Shown: piece by piece, positions 1-6,284 of the stretch
Layout: each line of letters begins with the position of its first letter
Position numbering within the stretch: position 1 is the first letter of the stretch
Source: Nitrospirota bacterium
GTDB lineage: Bacteria > Nitrospirota > Nitrospiria > Nitrospirales > UBA8639
Length of the DNA: 8,517 nt
Assembly: GCA_029881175.1 (NCBI GenBank)
Contig: JAOUNC010000102.1
Coordinates: 1-8,517 of the forward strand
Direction of reading: 5' to 3'
The notes under the pieces: generated by a model
Seen by the model: only the letters and a program-made list of their open reading frames with translations
Database searches by the model: none
What the model was told of the DNA's origin: nothing
Position numbers and translations under genes: made by a program

Positions 1-999
1 GGCCAGAGGCACATAGCCCATCCCTATGCCTTGCTGCAACACGGGCGAAAAATTTCCACTGGTCACGACGCCCACCGACTGGCCATCCTTGACGATGGCC
101 ATGCCGTGACGTGGAATACCCCGTTCCATCAATTCAAATCCCACTAGCTGTCGTGTCAGCCCGTTTTCCTTTTGTTTGAGCAGGGCGGTCTTTCCCTGGA
201 ACTCGCCTTTTTCCCAGGCCACGATCCATTGGGCATTGGTTTCGAGCGGGGAAACCCCTTCATCCATATCATTGCCATAGAGCAGATAGCCCACATCTAA
301 ACGCAGCAGATCGCGTGCACCCAAGCCGACGGGCTTGACGCCATCATCCGCTCCTCTTTCCAATAACGTCTCCCATGCCCGTTGAGCCTCACCGGCAGGC
401 AGATACCATTCATACCCGATTTCTCCCGTGTAGCCGGTTCGGCTGAGAAACCCAGTCCATCCATTCCCGTTCACCTCATACCCTCGACGCGGCTTCAGCC
501 TATCGACATCTGGCCCTATGACCTTCCGCATGAGAGCCGGCGACGCCGGTCCTTGTATCGCGATTTGCGCCAAAATACTGGAGTCATCCCGAATGATGGC
601 TTTTGGGAAAGCTTGGCTCTGCTGATCACGAAACCATTGAAGAATTTTTTCTCGATTGGAAGCATTCGCGCAAACCAGAAATTGTGTAGCACCGATTTTA
701 TACACGAAGATATCATCCAGAATGCCTCCGTCCTCACGACAAACCATAGAATACTGGGCCTGTCCAATCTCAAGCTGATTGACATCATTGATGCTGATCC
801 ATTGCAAGAAATCTTCGGCCTGACTTCCCGATACATGGAAGCGCCCCATGTGGCTCACATCGAACAATCCCACTGCCTGTCGGACGGCATGATATTCATC
901 GAGTACACCGGTATAGTGAATGGGCATGAGCCAACCGGCAAAGTCCACCAGCTTGGCCTTCTGCACACGATGAGCCTGAGTGAGAGGCGTTTCGTTCAT
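1..999 (-). CDS. gcvT: Glycine cleavage system T protein (aminomethyltransferase), 3' end outside window
   Basis: This is the T protein of the glycine cleavage system. In the cytoplasm it takes the aminomethyl group from lipoylated H protein and passes it to tetrahydrofolate, giving methylene-THF and ammonia. The minus strand is open from the ATG at 999-997 to the window edge, giving 333 codons with no stop; the family is usually about 360-370 residues, so roughly 30 are missing. Visible landmarks are FAGWLMPIHYTG (20-31), GLFDVSHMG (44-52), GGILDDIFVY (91-100, holding the conserved catalytic aspartate region), RTGYTGEIGYE (187-197), GLGARDLLRLDVGYLLYGNDMDE (225-247, in two adjoining conserved blocks) and the C-terminal barrel with VTSGNFSP (312-319). 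The order matches E. coli GcvT closely. The start codon shares one base with the upstream FKBP stop (TGATG), so translation is probably coupled. Neighbouring gcvH/gcvP would lie left of the window and cannot be seen. Confidence 0.95.
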   Translation of the reverse strand, partial: MNETPLTQAHRVQKAKLVDFAGWLMPIHYTGVLDEYHAVRQAVGLFDVSHMGRFHVSGSQAEDFLQWISINDVNQLEIGQAQYSMVCREDGGILDDIFVYKIGATQFLVCANASNREKILQWFRDQQSQAFPKAIIRDDSSILAQIAIQGPASPALMRKVIGPDVDRLKPRRGYEVNGNGWTGFLSRTGYTGEIGYEWYLPAGEAQRAWETLLERGADDGVKPVGLGARDLLRLDVGYLLYGNDMDEGVSPLETNAQWIVAWEKGEFQGKTALLKQKENGLTRQLVGFELMERGIPRHGMAIVKDGQSVGVVTSGNFSPVLQQGIGMGYVPLA

Positions 1000-1463
1000 C
1001 AACGCAGGTCCAGAAGTTCGACGATAAAAATCAGCGTGGCATTGGGGGGAATCGCGGACCCTGCGCCTCTCGCCCCATACCCTAATTGAGGAGGAATCAC
1101 GAGCTTGCGTGTGCCACCAATCTTCATGCCCTCAACGCCTTCATCCCAACCTTTGATCACATGGCCCGCGCCAAGACGAAATGAAAATGGTTGATTCCGA
1201 TCTTTCGAGCTATCAAATTTGGTTCCCTCGACCAATGTCCCCGTATAATGCACGGTCGCGGTTTCACCTGCACGTGCCTCACGGCCCTTTCCCACCACAA
1301 GATCTGCATATTGCAAACCCGAAGGAGTTTTCACCATGGCATCTTCGGCAGCATAACCGCAAAATGGTAAGAGAAATATTCCGAATACCACCCATAGCAG
1401 CCAGGTTTTACGTTTCGAAGGTGAGTAAATAATGGATGACCGCACAATTCTTTTCCTCATCAT
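999..1463 (-). CDS. Exported FKBP-type peptidyl-prolyl cis-trans isomerase
   Basis: A 154-residue FKBP-type prolyl isomerase, which speeds cis-trans rotation of X-Pro bonds during protein folding. The N terminus is basic (RKR, KRK), followed by a hydrophobic stretch at about 21-36 and GYA-AED near 37-41, which reads as a signal peptide or membrane anchor; the domain therefore probably acts outside the cytoplasm. The FKBP fold runs from about 49 to 154: VHYTGTL (71-77), KFDSS (82-86), GHVIKGWDEGV (100-110), LVIPPQLGYG (121-130), IPPNATLIFIVELL (138-151). The aromatic pocket residues of FKBP12 all have counterparts (Y73, F83, D84, V102, I103, W106, Y129, F146), so it should be active. The frame is open 50 codons further up, but that would overlap the FIST gene; GGAG five bases before the ATG at 1463 supports this start. 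The adjacent second ATG (1460) is equally possible. Confidence 0.93.
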   Translation of the reverse strand: MMRKRIVRSSIIYSPSKRKTWLLWVVFGIFLLPFCGYAAEDAMVKTPSGLQYADLVVGKGREARAGETATVHYTGTLVEGTKFDSSKDRNQPFSFRLGAGHVIKGWDEGVEGMKIGGTRKLVIPPQLGYGARGAGSAIPPNATLIFIVELLDLR

Positions 1464-1465
1464 GG

Positions 1466-1474
1466 CCTCTCCAA
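1466..1474 (-). promoter_or_regulatory. Shine-Dalgarno for the FKBP gene
   Basis: On the minus strand GGAGAGG lies just upstream of the paired ATG ATG at 1463-1458. It decides between the long open frame (start at 1613, overlapping the FIST gene by over 100 bases) and the shorter, signal-peptide-first protein. Confidence 0.6.
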
Positions 1475-1509
1475 GGTTATGGGTTATCGTCAATATTGCC
1501 AGCTTCACG

Positions 1510-2706
1510 TCAAGGACGTTCAACGGAAGGGCTATCATAAAACAGGGCCATACTAGCCGTATAGCCATGCAAAAAATTCTTGCCACCAACTGGCCCAATT
1601 TCCCCACCCGCAAAAAATCCGGCGACAGGCAGCATGCCCAAGTGCTGATGTATCATCGCAATATCATGGTGCGGCATTTGAAAAAACTGCTGGCCACGGC
1701 CATTACAGCTAAAGAGCAACGCGCCCTTTGGCGGCCTGTTTGGAAATAGGACGCGCTCTTTGGAGAGCGCATGGTGGAGATCCGCGCCAGCTGCCTCAGC
1801 ATTCCGAACATGAAACTGAATCGTTTGCCCCTCCTGGACAAAATCGGCGATGGCTAAAGACCCTGATTGCCGATCCGCGCCTAACAACCCACGAATTAAA
1901 AAATCTCCTTGACCAAATTCCGCACGATGTTCGTCCATAGCAATTCCCACCTGCAACCCATTCGCCGCTTGTTGTCGTTCAAGTTCCCCTAAGGCTTTCA
2001 ATGTGGCCTCTAAGCGCTCCAAGGGAGGGATCCCGCCAAGTTCCTGAATGACATTTCGGTCCACTTTCGTGACCACATAGCGTTCCCCAATAGGTTGGCA
2101 CCCCTGAGACACGACCGTTCGTAGTTCCACGCCTCCCTGGATGGCCACACCCACCACTCCAGATTCAATCATCTTATCGTTTAAAATCAATCGAGACTCG
2201 CCTTCATCCATCCCGCCACTGGCAATTCCCCCAATAGCTGCAGAACCGGGAGCATGGTGATCCACAAGAGCAAATAATTCATCAATCGGTGTAGAAAATG
2301 GGTCCGCAAAGAGTAGAAAGGCTTGAGGGGCCTGATGCCCTTTCGGCATGTCCGGCCAGCCTTTTAATGAAATGGCTTCTCCATTTTTTTTCGGAGTCAG
2401 GTGAAACGGAGTCACCTGCATGCGGGGGTGACTGAGTCCCCACAGGACAAGCCCGGAATGATCCTCAATTTCTTGTGTGCCGCCAATGACGCCTGCCCCC
2501 ATGCAGCCAAGTAATACTTTGGGGGCAAGGTTCCGGCGAACAATGTCCACCAAGGATTGTACGTCTTCTGAAAAATGGGAAGAAAAAAAGACACAGGCGA
2601 TATCACAGCCTTTTCCACCAAATGCGTCATGAACCGACCGGGAGACGACTTGAGCCGCCTGCTGGGGATTAGCATCTTGGGAGACCGCGACATGGCATTG
2701 CATCAT
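1510..2706 (-). CDS. Stand-alone FIST-domain protein (FIST_N + FIST_C)
   Basis: A 398-residue soluble protein made of a FIST N-terminal domain (about 35-220) and a FIST C-terminal domain (about 225-390). Features seen: VLLGCMGAGVIGGTQE (64-79), the glycine-rich GSAAIGGIASGG (154-165), SCNGRG (333-338), and the hallmark C-terminal block with GGEIGPVGG and FLHGYTAS (367-385). FIST domains are proposed to be ligand-binding sensory modules, possibly for small molecules such as amino acids, and are often fused to kinases or cyclases. This copy has no output domain, no signal peptide and no membrane segment, so its role is unknown. The ATG pair at 2706/2703 is the earliest start (an in-frame TAA lies two codons upstream); no clear Shine-Dalgarno is visible. 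It is 46 nt upstream of the FKBP gene and 141 nt downstream of the peptidase gene, so it may head its own FIST-FKBP-gcvT unit. Confidence 0.9.
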   Translation of the reverse strand: MMQCHVAVSQDANPQQAAQVVSRSVHDAFGGKGCDIACVFFSSHFSEDVQSLVDIVRRNLAPKVLLGCMGAGVIGGTQEIEDHSGLVLWGLSHPRMQVTPFHLTPKKNGEAISLKGWPDMPKGHQAPQAFLLFADPFSTPIDELFALVDHHAPGSAAIGGIASGGMDEGESRLILNDKMIESGVVGVAIQGGVELRTVVSQGCQPIGERYVVTKVDRNVIQELGGIPPLERLEATLKALGELERQQAANGLQVGIAMDEHRAEFGQGDFLIRGLLGADRQSGSLAIADFVQEGQTIQFHVRNAEAAGADLHHALSKERVLFPNRPPKGALLFSCNGRGQQFFQMPHHDIAMIHQHLGMLPVAGFFAGGEIGPVGGKNFLHGYTASMALFYDSPSVERP

Positions 2707-2786
2707 GGTTTATTCAATTCCGTATCTAGAACCAGCTCTTCAACATTGTCTATGTGTGCCCAGTTTACAAACAAGCATGAGAGGCC

Positions 2787-2814
2787 ATTGGTGAGCATAT
2801 GCTGCCAATTTTTT
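2787..2814 (+). terminator. Terminator-like hairpin pointing against the surrounding genes
   Basis: In the 141-nt gap between the peptidase and FIST genes, plus-strand arms ATTGG (2787-2791) and CCAAT (2805-2809) enclose the palindrome AGCATATGCT, giving a stem of about 8 bp with a small internal loop, followed directly by six T. This looks like an intrinsic terminator for plus-strand transcription although both flanking genes are on the minus strand. Read on the minus strand it has no U-run. It could stop antisense transcription or be chance. Confidence 0.3.
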
Positions 2815-2847
2815 AAGGGCCCTGTCATTCTCATCAATCATTGAAAG

Positions 2848-4170
2848 TTAAGGACTAAACGACGGATATGCTGCCAGAATGGCACGAAGCTTTTCGAGAG
2901 AAATAGCCTCAAATCGTCGACCATCTCGTCCTGTCACCGTCGTCGCTTGTAATAGCGCATTCAAAATCGCTTCTTCCGTGGCTTCGACTGTCGCCTGAAA
3001 GAGGGGATTAAGATGGGTGTCGGCAAGATGGGTCATGACAAAGGTGGGATCGCTGGGATAATGTGGGATGCTGTTCCCCGTGGAAAACGCCAGCACAAAA
3101 TCCCCGCTCCCATGATGCGCGACTGATCCTGTTCGGGCCAAGCCAATCGTCGCCCGCCTGGATAAACGAACCAGTTGTCGAGCATCCAACGGGGCATCCG
3201 TGGCCACGATAATAATAATCGAACCGCTGTCCTGCCGTTTTCGAGGTCGGGAATTTTTTGATTGGCGCGAAGGCGCCGTTATCACTTCTTGGGCAATCGT
3301 CTTTTCTTCCTTCTCATATAATCTGCCGACAGGGACTCCTGCCATGGTGAATTCATCTCGACGCCCATGATTGGCGTTCACTAAGACTCCGACTCGGTAG
3401 CCCCCTTTTGCAGGTGAAAGGACTCGTGACGCCGTACCAATCCCGCCCTTGAATTGATAGGACACCATGCCTGTGCCCGCGCCGACCGAGCCTTCTTGGA
3501 CTGGGCCGCTGGCTGCATCCTCCAAAGCCTGGACAACCTCTTCCGGCGAGACATGCCGCCCCTGGCTGTCATTAAGACGGCTATCATCACATTCGGCGAC
3601 CACAGGTGTCAGCGTATCATCACTGATACCAATACCGGGATACTGTTTAATCATCCAACTCATCACCCCATCTGCCACGCGAGGCACATTCAAAGTATTG
3701 GTCAAGGCAATGGGATATTCCAAGAATCCAGATTCCGCGATCCATGCTAAACCGGTCATTTCCCCCGTGCCATTTAAGACAAATGCACCGGCTGGCACCT
3801 TGTGATGCCACACATCATCTCGTGGAATAATAACCGTTGCTCCAGTCCGAACGGGTCCATGCCCGGGCTGTAAGGCTCCATGGCCTTCACTGATCGTGAC
3901 ATGGCCCACTTTCACTCCAGGGACATCCGTGATGGCATTCCATTCCCCAGACTCGTATTGCCCAATTTCAATCCCTAAATCTCGAACATGCGGGCGAGTT
4001 TCCGTGGCAGATACAAAGGAAGCAGGCTCAGCGAGAACCGGTGGGAATCCACTGGGACTGATAAGGAGAACAGTCAATAGACAGGCTGCATGGAATAAGG
4101 GAAAAAATGGCAGGCGCATAGTGTGAACGCTGATTTCCAAGAAATACCTTTGAGAGATTTTTTCAGTCAT
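2848..4170 (-). CDS. Exported P1 (S58/DmpA-like) aminopeptidase
   Basis: A 440-residue member of the P1/S58 (DmpA) family, self-processing N-terminal-nucleophile peptidases that remove N-terminal residues from peptides and amides. Landmarks: ITDVPGVKVGHVTI (80-93), GAFVLNGTGEMTGLAWI (128-144), PIALTNTLNVPRVADG (153-168), the GAGTGMVSYQFKGGIGTASR block (230-249), NANHGRRDEF (265-274) and GSIIIIVATDAPL (316-328). By analogy with DmpA the chain should cut itself between Gly316 and Ser317, with Ser317 as nucleophile; this residue assignment is inferred. DmpA is about 375 residues; the excess is an N-terminal extension with a hydrophobic core (about 24-40) ending VLA, a signal peptide. ATG 4170 is 18 nt after the GNAT stop; an internal ATG at 4119 (Met18) would give a more ordinary signal peptide. 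Neither has a good Shine-Dalgarno. A basic stretch, SRQSKNSRPRKRQDS (301-315), precedes the cut site. Confidence 0.92.
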   Translation of the reverse strand: MTEKISQRYFLEISVHTMRLPFFPLFHAACLLTVLLISPSGFPPVLAEPASFVSATETRPHVRDLGIEIGQYESGEWNAITDVPGVKVGHVTISEGHGALQPGHGPVRTGATVIIPRDDVWHHKVPAGAFVLNGTGEMTGLAWIAESGFLEYPIALTNTLNVPRVADGVMSWMIKQYPGIGISDDTLTPVVAECDDSRLNDSQGRHVSPEEVVQALEDAASGPVQEGSVGAGTGMVSYQFKGGIGTASRVLSPAKGGYRVGVLVNANHGRRDEFTMAGVPVGRLYEKEEKTIAQEVITAPSRQSKNSRPRKRQDSGSIIIIVATDAPLDARQLVRLSRRATIGLARTGSVAHHGSGDFVLAFSTGNSIPHYPSDPTFVMTHLADTHLNPLFQATVEATEEAILNALLQATTVTGRDGRRFEAISLEKLRAILAAYPSFSP

Positions 4171-4188
4171 TCCAGAAACAGCAAATGA

Positions 4189-4683
4189 CTACGGACTCCC
4201 AGAAAAGTCGATCTCATGCATTTGATATGCGGTTTCTTGAAATCCGGTTCGGCCATAGACCTGATGAGCTTGATGATTTTCTCGTTCCACATACAAGCGA
4301 AATCCACAGACTTTCTCCGGATTCGCCCTGGCTTGCTCATAGACATAATCATACAGTTGGCGAAAGACACCCTGCTGACGATAGGGCTGATCAACATAGA
4401 GGCTTTGCAACCACCAAAAGATGCCATTCCGCCAGTCGCTCCATTCAAAGGTGATGAGAATCTGACCGATGACGGTTGGCTGTGCCGACTCATGAGGACT
4501 CACGGCAACCGCATACCATCCTTTATGAGGATCTTGCAGGATGGCTTCCACTCCTGACCGCAAAACCTGGGCATCAAGAATTCGAGCTTCAGTTTCTCGT
4601 GCCAACGCCGAATTGAATGCACTAATCGTTTCTATATCAGCCATCGTGGCACGCCTGATCTGCACGGGAACCTGTTGACTCAT
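4189..4683 (-). CDS. GNAT family N-acetyltransferase
   Basis: A 164-residue single-domain GNAT acetyltransferase, which would move an acetyl group from acetyl-CoA to an amine. Seen: IRRATMADIETISAFN (9-24, the usual first strand and helix), a central sheet GQILITFEWSDWRNGIFWW (73-91), LQSLYVDQPYRQQGVFRQL (92-110), which holds motif A with the acetyl-CoA pyrophosphate loop (Q-Q-G-V-F in place of the common R-G-x-G-x-A), and LYVERENHQAHQVYGRTGF (130-148), the motif B region. The substrate cannot be told; the WW-LQS-YV pattern is typical of generic GNATs. It sits 15 nt after the DUF502 stop and 18 nt before the peptidase start, so the three are probably co-transcribed. An AGG lies four bases before the ATG. 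Confidence 0.9.
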   Translation of the reverse strand: MSQQVPVQIRRATMADIETISAFNSALARETEARILDAQVLRSGVEAILQDPHKGWYAVAVSPHESAQPTVIGQILITFEWSDWRNGIFWWLQSLYVDQPYRQQGVFRQLYDYVYEQARANPEKVCGFRLYVERENHQAHQVYGRTGFQETAYQMHEIDFSGSP

Positions 4684-4698
4684 GGTACCTGCTTGAGA

Positions 4699-5334
4699 CT
4701 AGCTTGTCCGGGGCAATCTGGCCGGAGTCAGCCACCCGGAAGGGGGACGGTACAGGCCAGCGGAAAATTCCATTTTCATGGCCTCTTCGGGTCGCAATTG
4801 AATACGATTCACTTGATCTTCCGGAACAAACGCCAGGTATCCGGTAAAGGGATGAATGGCCGTTGGGACAAAAATCATGACGAGCGGACCATCTGGAGAG
4901 ATTTGCAACCTTGATGGAGGTAGGCCCATATCAAACCCAAGCGCCCACAATCCATTACGGGGAAATGGAAAAGCCACCACTTTGCTGTGGCCAAATCGTT
5001 CACCAAACTTGAGAACATCTGCCATACTTTTCAACGTATGATAAATACTGCGCACAAAAGGAATTTGCGCCAGGGACGATTCGAATTTTTGATGAATACG
5101 TTGGCCGACGAGATAGGTCGTCCCCATTCCAATCCAAACCACTAACAGGCAAAAAAATATAATACCGGAACCAGGAATCGTGATCCCATATAACGCCCAG
5201 ACAATATCAACCGTCATATGCTCTAGGGCCTCAAATAGGGTAGAGAGGATTAGCACGGTTCCCCAGGCTGGAACAATAATGAAAAGACCGGTGAGAAAAT
5301 ACCGTTGAAGATGTTGTAAAGAAGAAAAACTCAT
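4699..5334 (-). CDS. DUF502 family inner-membrane protein
   Basis: A 211-residue DUF502 protein of unknown function. Two membrane segments are visible: about 12-34 (beginning RYFLTGLFIIVPAWGTVLIL) and about 54-77 (SGIIFFCLLVVWIGMGTTYL). The soluble part carries the family signatures IPFVRSIYHTLKSMAD (91-106), VVAFPFPRNGLWALGF (119-134), VMIFVPTAIHPFTGYLAFVPE (152-172, in two blocks) and a final EDQVNRIQLRPEEAMKMEFSAG stretch. The ATG at 5334 is preferred because family members begin shortly before the RYFLTG block; the frame could instead start at a TTG at 5376, adding 14 residues. Neither start has a Shine-Dalgarno. It is the first gene of the leftward DUF502-GNAT-peptidase set and diverges from the Trm112-like gene. 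Confidence 0.88.
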   Translation of the reverse strand: MSFSSLQHLQRYFLTGLFIIVPAWGTVLILSTLFEALEHMTVDIVWALYGITIPGSGIIFFCLLVVWIGMGTTYLVGQRIHQKFESSLAQIPFVRSIYHTLKSMADVLKFGERFGHSKVVAFPFPRNGLWALGFDMGLPPSRLQISPDGPLVMIFVPTAIHPFTGYLAFVPEDQVNRIQLRPEEAMKMEFSAGLYRPPSGWLTPARLPRTS

Positions 5335-5581
5335 GAAACGAGGGCTTGTAGTAAAGCGGCCAGTGGAGTGGCTCAAGCATTCATCAATGGGTTCCGCTCA
5401 TTTCCTTCCGTAAATACAAGAATGTATTCAACGTCTCTATAGAGAGTGGACCCGAAATCCGCACCACGAACCTCAGCATATTTGCAACACGACTCTAGTC
5501 TAACAAAGCCACGCCATCTGCGCATTACCAAGATCCTCAACACAGATTTCTCGAGGGCAGCCCTTCGAATATTCTCTCGTA

Positions 5582-5610
5582 TTGCCTCAAAATCAAAGTG
5601 GTGCTACATT
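5582..5610 (+). promoter_or_regulatory. Candidate sigma-70-type promoter for the Trm112-like gene
   Basis: TTGCCT (5582-5587) and TACATT (5605-5610) each match 4 of 6 consensus bases and are separated by exactly 17 nt. Transcription would begin near 5617, leaving a leader of about 30 nt that contains the Shine-Dalgarno. It also argues against translation starting upstream of 5617. Confidence 0.45.
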
Positions 5611-5634
5611 GGTCCTCGGCCATCTGCAATTGAA

Positions 5635-5639
5635 AGGAG
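5635..5639 (+). promoter_or_regulatory. Shine-Dalgarno that fixes the GTG start of the Trm112-like gene
   Basis: AGGAG ends seven bases before GTG 5647. This is the best ribosome binding site in the window and decides the start over the long upstream open frame (from 5446) and over the internal ATG at 5680. Confidence 0.75.
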
Positions 5640-5646
5640 TCTTTTC

Positions 5647-5943
5647 GTGGAAACTGACACAAGTTCTTATGATAAGGGAATGATTGCTCCAGATTTGTTA
5701 GCTATTCTTTGCTGTCCTGAAACTAAACAAGAAATCCGTCTAATGGAGCCGCATCTTGTTGAACAACTGAACCACCGGATTGAAGAAGGAAAGCTCCACA
5801 CAAAAGGGGGTCAACCTGTAACTGAAAAAATTGATGGAGGGCTTCTTCGGAAAGATGGGACCGTGGTCTACCCCATTCGAGATCAAATTCCTATTATGCT
5901 CATTGAGGAAGGCATTCTAATAGAAAGCGCCAATCAGTCCTAA
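5647..5943 (+). CDS. Trm112-like (UPF0434/YcaR-type) small protein
   Basis: A 98-residue protein of the Trm112/YcaR type. Eukaryotic and archaeal Trm112 activates methyltransferases by binding them; the bacterial relatives are mostly uncharacterised. Seen: LLAILCCPETKQ (17-28, the family LxxLxCP opening), a middle helix-like insert of about 30 residues, and the closing GTVVYPIRDQIPIMLIEE (71-88), which is the strongest family signature. Only C22 and C23 are present, so the four-cysteine zinc site of classical Trm112 is not complete. GTG 5647 with AGGAG seven bases upstream is the chosen start. It is the only plus-strand gene in the window and converges on the 83-aa membrane protein gene 57 nt away. 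No partner methyltransferase lies next to it. Confidence 0.85.
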   Translation: METDTSSYDKGMIAPDLLAILCCPETKQEIRLMEPHLVEQLNHRIEEGKLHTKGGQPVTEKIDGGLLRKDGTVVYPIRDQIPIMLIEEGILIESANQS

Positions 5944-5960
5944 ATTCTATTTTCCCGAAG

Positions 5961-6004
5961 GTAGACCCAAATCCTTACACAATTTCATGGGAAATTTTGT
6001 CTAC
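5961..6004. terminator. Possible weak bidirectional terminator between convergent genes
   Basis: Between the convergent Trm112-like and 83-aa genes, ACAA-TTTC (5979-5986) pairs with GAAA-TTTTGT (5991-6000) around the loop ATGG with a two-base bulge, nested inside GTAGAC (5961-5966) / GTCTAC (5999-6004). The stem is A+T-rich and there is no long T-run on either side, so this is a weak candidate. Confidence 0.25.
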
Positions 6005-6252
6005 GTTTCCCTTCCCTTCCACATATGCCAGACTGACCTGGTAATTTGAATTACCACATAGATAAATACACCAAAAAAAATACCGTAAAAACCAAAATCC
6101 TCCGTTCGCCAATCCAGGCTTCCATGTAAAAGGACACCCAGTGCGACATGGGCCCCGAATCCCAGACTAATGGCCAACACAATCCATTCACGGACAATCG
6201 TTTTTTTGGTGAACCCCATAATTATGAGTAGCAAAAATAAGATTGGTTTCAT
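6001..6252 (-). CDS. Hypothetical small membrane protein
   Basis: An 83-residue protein I do not recognise. Three hydrophobic stretches are visible: about 3-14 (ILFLLLIIMGF), 23-43 (WIVLAISLGFGAHVALGVLL) and 54-74 (GFYGIFFGVFIYVVIQI), with positive residues after the first (TKK) and at the C-terminal end (WKGRET). The C-terminal tail is likely cytoplasmic. The ATG at 6252 is 32 nt after the stop of the 122-aa gene and has no Shine-Dalgarno; it is the last three bases of a perfect 9-bp hairpin. An in-frame TAG just before it rules out an earlier start, while Met12 (6219) is a later alternative. The A+T-rich coding sequence resembles its two upstream neighbours and differs from nxrB. Confidence 0.6.
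   Translation of the reverse strand: MKPILFLLLIIMGFTKKTIVREWIVLAISLGFGAHVALGVLLHGSLDWRTEDFGFYGIFFGVFIYVVIQITRSVWHMWKGRET
6039..6056. repeat. 18-base dyad inside the 83-aa gene
   Basis: Perfect 8-bp arms TGGTAATT and AATTACCA are separated by two bases (TG). It lies in the last quarter of the 83-aa membrane protein gene. A dyad of this size is expected about once by chance in a window this long. Confidence 0.3.
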
Positions 6253-6271
6253 CTAGACCATAGTCTAGATG
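6250..6271 (-). promoter_or_regulatory. Hairpin ending in the start codon of the 83-aa gene
   Basis: Perfect 9-bp arms CATCTAGAC and GTCTAGATG flank a four-base loop. On the minus-strand transcript the final AUG of the hairpin is the start codon at 6252-6250, so folding would bury it. No T-run follows, so it is not a terminator. It could control translation of the small membrane protein or be a DNA-binding site. Confidence 0.4.
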
Positions 6272-6284
6272 AATGTAGAGAAAG

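Larger units (their letters stand above)
5335..5646. other. Divergent intergenic region, 312 nt
   Basis: This region lies between the leftward DUF502 gene and the rightward Trm112-like gene. I see no RNA gene or convincing coding sequence. It holds the plus-strand promoter described separately, a 12-base perfect palindrome TCTCTATAGAGA at 5434-5445, and a small dyad AATACA/TGTATT at 5413-5428. A weak minus-strand promoter (TTGAGC, 17 nt, TACTAC) would place transcription about seven bases before the DUF502 ATG, which would fit a near-leaderless message; this is speculative. The Trm112 frame stays open back to 5446 but that extension has no family-like sequence. Confidence 0.5.

Noticed and set aside
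382..1089. 235-codon plus-strand open frame
   Set aside because: It lies opposite gcvT, which matches its family over the full length on the minus strand. The plus-strand translation has no recognisable domain and no ribosome binding site was noted.
1464..1613. 50-residue N-terminal extension of the FKBP frame
   Set aside because: It would overlap the end of the FIST gene by over 100 bases and would place a long sequence before the signal peptide; the ATG at 1463 has a good Shine-Dalgarno.
2816..2823. AGGGCCCT palindrome after the peptidase gene as a terminator
   Set aside because: It has no loop and no T-run in the direction of the peptidase gene.
5335..5376. 14-residue extension of the DUF502 protein from a TTG
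   Set aside because: No ribosome binding site, and the family usually begins close to the RYFLTG block; kept only as an alternative.
5446..5646. 67-codon upstream extension of the Trm112-like gene
   Set aside because: The candidate promoter lies inside it, it has no family-like sequence, and AGGAG sits seven bases before GTG 5647.
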